Assembly: GCF_001043055.1 (NCBI RefSeq)
Contig: NZ_JYLF01000004.1
Location: forward strand, 248,001-312,000
Length of the DNA: 64,000 nucleotides
Reading direction: 5' to 3'
DNA from: Pseudomonas weihenstephanensis
Lineage (GTDB): Bacteria > Pseudomonadota > Gammaproteobacteria > Pseudomonadales > Pseudomonadaceae
The first letter of the stretch is position 1. Each line of letters opens with the position of its first letter. The position numbers and the translations under genes are program-made. Below, piece after piece: positions 58,218 through 64,000 of the stretch. A model generated the notes under the pieces. That model saw nothing but the letters and a program-made list of their open reading frames with translations, was not told the origin of the DNA and searched no databases.

Positions 58218-59455
58218 TAGAAATGGAACGTCGTCAGGTAGTAGTGATCGGTGCCGGGCCGTCTGGTGCGATTGCCTCGGCCTTGCTCAAGCGCAAAGGT
58301 CACGATGTGTTGATCATCGAGCGCCAGCACTTTCCGCGTTTCTCGATTGGCGAAAGCCTGCTGTCGCATTGCATCGATTTCCTCGAAGAAGCCGGCATGC
58401 TGGAGGCCGTGCAAGCCGCCGGTTTTCAGGTCAAAAACGGTGCTGCATTCGCCTGGGGCGAGCAGTACAGCGCGTTCGATTTTGGCGACACGTTCAGCAA
58501 CGGCAAACCCACCACCTTTCAGGTACAGCGGGGCGACTTCGACAAGTTGCTGGCCGATCAGGCAGCGCTGCAAGGCGTTGAAATCCGTTACGGCCAAACC
58601 GTCATCGCCACCGACATTGAACGGGCCAAACCGCAGTTGCAGGTCGAACGCGAAGACGGCAGCCGCTACACGGTTGAAACCGACTTCATCCTCGACGCCA
58701 GTGGTTATGGGCGCGTGCTTCCACGCTTGCTCGACCTTGAAGCACCCTCCAACTTCCCGGTGCGCCAAGCGGTGTTCACCCACGTAGAAGACCGCATTGA
58801 TTGCCCAGGTTTTGAGCGCAACAAAATCCTCGTCACCACTCACCCAAGCCACCGCGACATTTGGTTCTGGAGCATTCCGTTCAGCAATGGCCGCTGTTCG
58901 GTGGGCGTGGTCGCGGCGGCGGAACATTTTGCAGGGCGCAGCGAAAACCTCGATGAGCGCCTGCGCAGCTTCATTGACGAAACCCCGAGCCTGCAACGGG
59001 TGCTGGCCAACGCGGTATGGGACACCCCGGCACGCACCATTGGCGGCTACTCGGCCAATGTCAAAACCCTGCACGGCCGGGGTTTTGCCTTGCTGGGCAA
59101 CGCGGCTGAGTTCCTCGACCCGGTGTTTTCTTCGGGCGTGACCATTGCCATGCGTTCGGCGAGCATGGCCGCAGGCGTGCTGCACCGTCAGTTGCAAGGC
59201 GAGGCCGTCGATTGGCAAACCGAGTTTGCCGACCCGCTCAAACGTGGGGTCGACACCTTCCGCTGCTACGTCGAAGGCTGGTACGCCGGGACCTTTCAAG
59301 ACGTGATTTTCCACCCCGGCAGCTCGCCCCAGATTCGCCGCATGATCAGCTCGATTCTGGCGGGTTATGCCTGGGATGAACGCAACCCATTCGTCAGCGA
59401 ACCCAAGCGCCGTTTACGCATGCTGTCAGATATCTGCGCCACGGAGCCTGCATGA
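58208..59455 (+). CDS. FAD-dependent oxidoreductase of flavin halogenase type
   Basis: A 415-residue flavoprotein. The FAD dinucleotide fold starts RRQVVVIGAGPSGAIASALLKRKG, then ERQHFPRFSIGESLLSHCIDFLEEAG, the pattern of carrier-protein-type flavin halogenases and geranylgeranyl-reductase relatives. DIWFWSIPF matches the W-x-W-x-I-P motif that distinguishes halogenases from monooxygenases, and GFALLGNAAEFLDPVFSSGVTIAM is the C-terminal FAD/flavin site. In xanthomonadin and flexirubin clusters such genes modify the aryl head. Whether this one halogenates is untested. Start is GTG (MSVVEMERRQVVV), overlapping the antiporter gene; its end overlaps the methyltransferase by four bases. Confidence 0.85.
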   Translation: MSVVEMERRQVVVIGAGPSGAIASALLKRKGHDVLIIERQHFPRFSIGESLLSHCIDFLEEAGMLEAVQAAGFQVKNGAAFAWGEQYSAFDFGDTFSNGKPTTFQVQRGDFDKLLADQAALQGVEIRYGQTVIATDIERAKPQLQVEREDGSRYTVETDFILDASGYGRVLPRLLDLEAPSNFPVRQAVFTHVEDRIDCPGFERNKILVTTHPSHRDIWFWSIPFSNGRCSVGVVAAAEHFAGRSENLDERLRSFIDETPSLQRVLANAVWDTPARTIGGYSANVKTLHGRGFALLGNAAEFLDPVFSSGVTIAMRSASMAAGVLHRQLQGEAVDWQTEFADPLKRGVDTFRCYVEGWYAGTFQDVIFHPGSSPQIRRMISSILAGYAWDERNPFVSEPKRRLRMLSDICATEPA

Positions 59456-60183
59456 AACCTCTGAGCGACACCTATGTTGAAGAAACCCGTTTCGGCTTTT
59501 GGTTTTTGCGCAGCCACACTTGGCAGCACCACGTATTGCGCGTGGCGATCAACGATCTGCACGGCCTGTTCAGTGACCCGCTGCCCTGCGCACCGGTGAT
59601 CCTGGATGCTGGGTGCGGTCAGGGGAAATCGTTCCAGTACCTGCACAAAACCTTCGCCCCGCAGCGTTTGATCGGCCTCGATGCCGACCCGCTGAGCCTT
59701 GAGATGAGCCGTGCAGAAGCCGCGCGTCAGGGCATCGACATCGAATTGATCGGCAGCGACTGCGCTGAACTCGACCTGCCTGACGACAGCGTCGACATCC
59801 TGTTCTGCCACCAGACGTTTCATCATCTGGTGCAGCAGGATCGGGCGCTGGCCGAGTTTTACCGAGTGCTCAAACCGGGCGGTTACTTGCTGTTTGCCGA
59901 GTCCACCGAAGCCTACATCGACACCTGGGTGATTCGCTGGTTGTTCCGCCACCCGATGCACGTCCAGAAAAGCGCCGCGCAATACCTCGACATGATCCGC
60001 GATCAGGGCTTTGAGTTTGAGGCGCAGAACGTGTCCTACCCGTACCTGTGGTGGAGCCGTTCCAAAGACTTCGGCCTGTTGGAACGCTTTGGCCTGCACC
60101 GCCCCAAACCGGTGGGCCAGCGCGAGGAGACGCTGGTTAACGTCGTGGCCCGCAAACCCCTGCCAGGCACACCCACATGCTAA
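59452..60183 (+). CDS. Class I SAM-dependent methyltransferase
   Basis: A 243-residue methyltransferase. The SAM motif VILDAGCGQGKSFQYL, the acidic loop IGLDADPLSLEMS, post-I SDCAELDLPDDSVDILFCHQTFHHL and YRVLKPGGYLLFAEST are all present. In aryl polyene clusters a methyltransferase modifies the aryl head, for example O- or C-methylation of the ring; the exact position cannot be inferred. It is overlapped by the next gene by seven bases. Confidence 0.9.
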   Translation: MKPLSDTYVEETRFGFWFLRSHTWQHHVLRVAINDLHGLFSDPLPCAPVILDAGCGQGKSFQYLHKTFAPQRLIGLDADPLSLEMSRAEAARQGIDIELIGSDCAELDLPDDSVDILFCHQTFHHLVQQDRALAEFYRVLKPGGYLLFAESTEAYIDTWVIRWLFRHPMHVQKSAAQYLDMIRDQGFEFEAQNVSYPYLWWSRSKDFGLLERFGLHRPKPVGQREETLVNVVARKPLPGTPTC

Positions 60184-60740
60184 ACACACGCCCCGCAGGC
60201 GGCCAAACGTTGCGGTGTAAAGGGCCTGCGGCGCTTATCGCCGCCGTTGCCAGCCGCTACAGGCTCTGCGCTGCGTTGTGTGTGGCGCTGCTCCTGAGCG
60301 CTTGCAGCACTCAGCCGTTGCCGCGTCAGACCCCGACTCTCGCGCTGCCGATGCAACTGCATGTACAGCGCCAGCAAGCCGATCAGCGCCAAGACTGGTT
60401 GCTGGTCATTCAGCAGGAAGACGGTGGCCTGCGCTGGTCACTGATGGACCCGCTGGGGATTCCGCTGGCGCGCCAGTTGCTCACGCACAACCGCTGGCAC
60501 GCCGACGGCTTGTTGCCGCCCAACCCTGAGGCCCGTGAGTTGTTCGCCGCACTGCTGTTTGCGCTGACCCCGGCCCATGAGTTGAAGCGTAATTATCCAC
60601 AGGCCAAGTCCGTGTCCAATGTGCGCGTGATCAGCCAGCGCTGGCAGATCCAGTACGACCAGCCGCAGGTGTTTCGCATCGATACCCAAGGCGATGTGTA
60701 TTACGACATCAGCCCACTTAACGCCGAGGCGGCTCAATGA
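60177..60740 (+). CDS. DUF3261 lipoprotein of aryl polyene cluster
   Basis: A 187-residue protein with an N-terminal segment leading to a lipobox, LCAALCVALLLSACSTQPLPRQ, so it should be lipidated at Cys about residue 41. The mature part is a small beta-rich domain with the DUF3261 pattern (QEDGGLRWSLMDPLGIPLARQLL, FALTPAHELKRNY). Outer-membrane or periplasmic lipoproteins of this family accompany the LolA-like and MMPL genes in these clusters and likely join export. The leader before the lipobox is rather long, so a start downstream of 60177 is possible. Confidence 0.82.
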   Translation: MLNTRPAGGQTLRCKGPAALIAAVASRYRLCAALCVALLLSACSTQPLPRQTPTLALPMQLHVQRQQADQRQDWLLVIQQEDGGLRWSLMDPLGIPLARQLLTHNRWHADGLLPPNPEARELFAALLFALTPAHELKRNYPQAKSVSNVRVISQRWQIQYDQPQVFRIDTQGDVYYDISPLNAEAAQ

Positions 60741-61924
60741 CTGCGTACCTGAATGCGGTGGGCGTGATCTGTGCGCTGGGCCGTGGCCCCGACGAGGTCG
60801 CGCGCAACCTGTTTGCCGGTGATTGCACCGGCATGCAGCGCGAAAACGGCTGGGTGCCAGCGCGCTCGCTCACCGTGGGCGCAGTGCACGACGCGTTACC
60901 GGTCATCCCGCCCGAGCTGCGCCAGCAAAGCAGCCGTAACAACCAGCTGTTGCTTGACGCCGCGTTGCAGATTCACGGCCAAATCCAACAGGCGATCAGC
61001 ACCTATGGCCCTGCGCGTGTAGCCATTGTATTGGGCACCAGCACCTCGGGCATTGATGAGGCCAGTCGCGGCATCGCCCACTACTTGCAGGCGCAGCTTT
61101 TCCCCGACGATTACGACTACCGGCAACAAGAGTTGAGCGCCCCGGCTACCTTCCTCGCCGACTGGCTGAAAATCACCGGCCCCGCCTATGTGATTTCCAC
61201 GGCCTGCACCTCCAGCGCCCGTGCCCTGATGAGCGCCCAGCGCTTACTGGACATGAACCTGTGCGACGTGGTGCTGTGCGGTGGCGTCGACAGTTTGTGC
61301 AGGCTGACCCTCAACGGTTTTAGCGCGCTGGAAGCGGTGGCGGATGAGCGCTGCAACCCGTTCTCGGCCAACCGGCGCGGTATCAATATCGGCGAAGCGG
61401 CCGTGCTGTTTGTGATGAGCAAACAACCGGCCGCTACACATGCCATCGCACTGCTGGGCACCGGCGCCAGTTCAGATGCCCACCACATTTCAGCCCCGGA
61501 GCCGTCCGGGCGCGGCGCGGCGCAAGCCATGCGCAAAGCCTTGAGCCGTGCGGGCCTGCAACCCGGTGACATCGGCTACCTGAACCTGCACGGCACCGCG
61601 ACCCATCACAACGATGCGATGGAAAGCCACGCCGTGGCGCAGGTGTTCCCGCACGGCGTGCCGTGCTCCTCGACCAAACCCATGACCGGCCACACCCTCG
61701 GCGCGGCCGGTGCCCTTGAAGCCGCGTTTTGCTGGCTGAGCCTGACCCACGCCAACGCCCTCGCGCCGCATGTGTGGGACGGCCAGCCCGACCCGACGCT
61801 GCCCGCGCTGGATTGGGTGACGTCAGGCCGCACGCTGGCTTCTAACGCACAGCGCTGCCTGATGAGCAATTCGTTTGCCTTCGGCGGCAACAACGTCAGC
61901 CTGATTATCGGAGACGCCCCATGA
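60737..61924 (+). CDS. apeO: Beta-ketoacyl-ACP synthase of aryl polyene pathway (ApeO-like)
   Basis: A 395-residue active ketosynthase of the FabB/FabF type that elongates the polyene by malonyl condensation. Catalytic residues are Cys157 in ISTACTSSARALMSAQ, His in NLHGTATHHNDAMES and His in TKPMTGHTLGAAG; SNSFAFGGNNVSLII is the C-terminal signature. It starts MTAYLNAVGVICALGRGPDEV. By analogy it pairs with the chain-length factor at the head of the cluster. It overlaps both neighbours by four bases. Confidence 0.92.
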   Translation: MTAYLNAVGVICALGRGPDEVARNLFAGDCTGMQRENGWVPARSLTVGAVHDALPVIPPELRQQSSRNNQLLLDAALQIHGQIQQAISTYGPARVAIVLGTSTSGIDEASRGIAHYLQAQLFPDDYDYRQQELSAPATFLADWLKITGPAYVISTACTSSARALMSAQRLLDMNLCDVVLCGGVDSLCRLTLNGFSALEAVADERCNPFSANRRGINIGEAAVLFVMSKQPAATHAIALLGTGASSDAHHISAPEPSGRGAAQAMRKALSRAGLQPGDIGYLNLHGTATHHNDAMESHAVAQVFPHGVPCSSTKPMTGHTLGAAGALEAAFCWLSLTHANALAPHVWDGQPDPTLPALDWVTSGRTLASNAQRCLMSNSFAFGGNNVSLIIGDAP

Positions 61925-62388
61925 TTGATTGGCCTCTCGCCCAATTGCTGCCCCACGCTGGCGACATGATCCTGATCGATCAGGTGCTGGCGTTCGATCA
62001 AGAGCAGATCCACACCCGCCTTACCGTGCGCGCAGGTGGCTTGTTCAACCGCGAAGACGGCAGCCTGCCCGCCTGGGTCGGCGTCGAGTTGATGGCACAA
62101 AGCGTGGCCGCCTACGCCGGTTGCCGCGCCCGCGTGCAAGGCGATCCGGTCGAGCTGGGCTTTTTGCTCGGCACGCGCAAATTTGAATGCAACGTCGACC
62201 ACTTCCCGCTGGGCTGCGAGTTGCATATCCATGCGCTGCGCTCGCTGGAAGACGACAACGGCATGGGCGTGTTCGAGTGCCACCTCACCGGCCCCGATAT
62301 CCATGCAACCGCCCGCCTGAACGTGTTCCGTCCGCCTCAGGCCGATAACTACCTTGCTCAAGCATCTCAGGAGACCCGTCATGACTGA
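61921..62388 (+). CDS. apeP: Hotdog 3-hydroxyacyl-ACP dehydratase (ApeP-like)
   Basis: A 155-residue hotdog-fold dehydratase-like protein starting MIDWPLAQLLPHAGDMILID. LPHAGDMILIDQV, PAWVGVELMAQSVAAYAG and GFLLGTRKFECNVDHFPLG are the parts that match the family (putative 3-hydroxylacyl-ACP dehydratases of aryl polyene loci). The other dehydratase is the C-terminal domain of the ligase fusion; in E. coli and Xenorhabdus two such proteins work together. It overlaps the ketosynthase by four and the reductase gene by eight bases. Confidence 0.9.
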   Translation: MIDWPLAQLLPHAGDMILIDQVLAFDQEQIHTRLTVRAGGLFNREDGSLPAWVGVELMAQSVAAYAGCRARVQGDPVELGFLLGTRKFECNVDHFPLGCELHIHALRSLEDDNGMGVFECHLTGPDIHATARLNVFRPPQADNYLAQASQETRHD

Positions 62389-63109
62389 GTCTATTTTGGT
62401 CACCGGCTCCAGCCGTGGCATCGGTCGCGCCATCGCCTTGCGCCTGGCGCAGGCCGGTTTTGACCTGGTGCTGCATTGCCGCAGCGGCCGCAGCGAGGCC
62501 GACGCCGTGATGGCCGAGGTGCACGCCTTGGGTCGTAGCGCACGCGTGCTGCAATTTGACGTGTCAGAGCGCGCCGAATGCAAAGCCATTCTGGAGGCCG
62601 ACGTCGAAGCGCATGGCGCTTATTACGGCGTCGTCCTCAACGCTGGCCTGACCCGCGACGGCGCCTTCCCCGCGCTCAGCGAAGACGACTGGGACGTGGT
62701 GATGCGCACCAACCTCGACGGTTTTTACAACGTGCTGCACCCGGTGATGATGCCCATGATCCGCCGCCGCAAGGCCGGACGCATCGTGTGCATCACCTCG
62801 GTGTCGGGCCTGATCGGCAACCGTGGGCAAGTCAATTACAGCGCCTCCAAAGCCGGGCTGATCGGCGCCGCCAAGGCGCTGGCCATCGAGCTGGGCAAGC
62901 GCAAGATCACCGTCAACTGCGTAGCGCCGGGGTTGATCGACACCGCCATGCTCGATGAAAACGTCCCTGTAGAAGAACTGATGAAAATGATCCCGGCACA
63001 ACGCATGGGCACCCCGGAAGAAGTCGCAGGCGCGGTTAACTTTTTGATGTCGGCCGAAGCCGGTTACATCACCCGCCAAGTGCTGGCCGTCAACGGGGGC
63101 CTGTGCTGA
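62381..63109 (+). CDS. apeQ: 3-ketoacyl-ACP reductase (ApeQ-like, FabG family)
   Basis: A 242-residue short-chain dehydrogenase. TGSSRGIGRAIALRLAQAGFD is the NADPH-binding fold, VVLNAGLTRDG the N-A-G motif, ITSVSGLIGNRGQVNYSASKAGLIG the catalytic Ser-Tyr-Lys, and LAVNGGLC the C-terminus. It reduces the ketoacyl chain between condensation and dehydration, giving conjugated double bonds when combined with the dehydratases. The ATG at 62381 (MTESILVTGSSRGIG) has AGGAG before it; the longer frame to 62354 is not supported. Its stop overlaps the next start. Confidence 0.94.
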   Translation: MTESILVTGSSRGIGRAIALRLAQAGFDLVLHCRSGRSEADAVMAEVHALGRSARVLQFDVSERAECKAILEADVEAHGAYYGVVLNAGLTRDGAFPALSEDDWDVVMRTNLDGFYNVLHPVMMPMIRRRKAGRIVCITSVSGLIGNRGQVNYSASKAGLIGAAKALAIELGKRKITVNCVAPGLIDTAMLDENVPVEELMKMIPAQRMGTPEEVAGAVNFLMSAEAGYITRQVLAVNGGLC

Positions 63110-64000
63110 TGAAACGCGTTGTCGTCACCGGCATGGCCGGCATCACCTCGCTGGGCAGTGACTGGGCCAGTATTGAAGCCCGCTTTGTGGCCGGGCGCAG
63201 TGGCATCCGGCGCATGGATGAATGGGACCGCTTCACCGAACTCAACACGCGCCTGGCCGGGCCGATTGATGACTTTGCGGCGCCCAAACACTGGACCCGC
63301 AAACAACTGCGCAGCATGGGCCGCGTGTCCCGGTTGGCGGTGGGTGCGGCCGAGCAGGCGCTGCAAGATGCGGGCTTGCTGGGCAACCCGATCATTCGTG
63401 ACGGGCGCATGGGCGTGGCCTGCGGCTCGTCCACCGGCAGCACCGACGAAATCAAAGCCTTCGGCAACATGTTGCTCAACTCCGTGGCCGAAGGCCTGAA
63501 CGCCAACAGCTACGTGCGCATGATGCCGCACACCACAGCGGCCAATATCAGCATCTTTTTTGGCCTCACCGGGCGTTTGATTCCCACCTCCAGTGCCTGC
63601 ACCAGCGGCAGTCAGGGCATCGGCTACGCCTACGAAGCCATCAAGTTCGGGCGTTTACCGCTGATGCTCGCCGGTGGCGCCGAAGAGTTGTGCCCCACCG
63701 AAGCCATGGTATTTGACGCGCTGTACGCCACCAGCCTGAAAAACGACGCCCCTCACACCAGCCCACGGCCGTACGACAACGGCCGCGACGGTCTGGTGAT
63801 CGGTGAGGGTGGCGGCATGCTGGTGCTCGAAGAACTGGAACACGCACTGGCCCGTGGCGCTCACATTCACGCTGAAATCGTCGGTTTTGGTAGCAATGCC
63901 GATGGCCAACACACCACGCGCCCGGAAGTCAGCACCATGCGCCGGGCGATGGAGCTGGCGCTGGAAGACGCAGGTATCGAGGCCAGCGCCATCGGTTACG
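63109..64000 (+). CDS. apeR: Second beta-ketoacyl-ACP synthase (ApeR-like), cut off by window edge
   Basis: About 297 residues of a FabF-type ketosynthase are visible, starting MKRVVVTGMAGITSLGSDWAS. The catalytic Cys164 is in IPTSSACTSGSQGIGYAYE, and SPRPYDNGRDGLVIGEGGGMLVLEEL precedes the C-terminal catalytic histidines, which lie past the edge. It begins in the one-base overlap (TGATG) with the reductase stop. In other aryl polyene clusters this is the last biosynthetic gene; it probably handles starter condensation. Any further cluster genes are outside the window. Confidence 0.92.
   Translation, partial: MKRVVVTGMAGITSLGSDWASIEARFVAGRSGIRRMDEWDRFTELNTRLAGPIDDFAAPKHWTRKQLRSMGRVSRLAVGAAEQALQDAGLLGNPIIRDGRMGVACGSSTGSTDEIKAFGNMLLNSVAEGLNANSYVRMMPHTTAANISIFFGLTGRLIPTSSACTSGSQGIGYAYEAIKFGRLPLMLAGGAEELCPTEAMVFDALYATSLKNDAPHTSPRPYDNGRDGLVIGEGGGMLVLEELEHALARGAHIHAEIVGFGSNADGQHTTRPEVSTMRRAMELALEDAGIEASAIGY

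Overview
The window reads as a chromosomal segment of a Pseudomonas species, probably of the P. fluorescens/P. fragi side of the genus. The basis is GC-rich codon use, many overlapping start/stop codons, and a gene order (waaP-waaG-waaC-waaF-ilvE-glnE-aceE-aceF-dipA-msrA-rlmJ, and further on K+/H+ antiporter-mscK-selO) that I recall from the PA5009-PA5023 region of P. aeruginosa. The species cannot be fixed from this sequence alone, and no database search was run.

Left part (1-13.7 kb, all on the minus strand): a truncated srkA, a Tat-exported PhoX-type phosphatase, then a tightly overlapping LPS inner-core operon. That operon holds waaF and waaC (heptosyltransferases), waaG (glucosyltransferase), waaP (heptose kinase) and three more kinase-fold proteins, one a tandem double kinase. 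Upstream of waaF lie ilvE and glnE. The outer-core genes I would expect after the kinases are not here.

Central housekeeping part (13.7-30 kb): aceEF behind a pair of 15-bp palindromes, the c-di-GMP phosphodiesterase dipA, msrA, a 151-bp tandem REP-type repeat, rlmJ, and the divergent putP/putA pair. The putP-putA gap carries six GTTGCA hexamers, the motif known for autorepression by PutA, and this PutA has the N-terminal ribbon-helix-helix domain.

Accessory part (30-46 kb): a decayed type VI secretion (T6SS) patch containing a frameshifted vgrG remnant joined to a non-VgrG tail, a small gene interrupted by an 11-bp homopolymer, and a membrane protein. Next come the conserved K+/H+ antiporter, mscK and selO. 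A second T6SS island follows, with a VasX-like (MIX/BTH_I2691-type) pore effector, a frameshifted putative immunity gene, and a deletion-scarred copy of the effector's own middle region. After that are a small zinc-ribbon-like protein, trxC and a ParA-family ATPase.

Right part (46.2-64 kb, plus strand): an almost unbroken run of about twenty mostly overlapping genes forming an aryl polyene (APE/xanthomonadin-type) pigment cluster. It has a ketosynthase-like chain-length factor, two acyl carrier proteins, two active ketosynthases, a ketoreductase, two dehydratases (one fused to the acyl ligase), a MIO ammonia-lyase that could supply the aryl starter, a methyltransferase, acyltransferases, a glycosyltransferase, a thioesterase, a FAD enzyme of the halogenase type, and an export set (LolA-like protein, MMPL/RND pump, DUF3261 lipoprotein). 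A cation/proton antiporter is embedded in the run. The cluster continues past the window edge inside the last ketosynthase.

No rRNA, tRNA, CRISPR array, complete insertion sequence or prophage was recognised.
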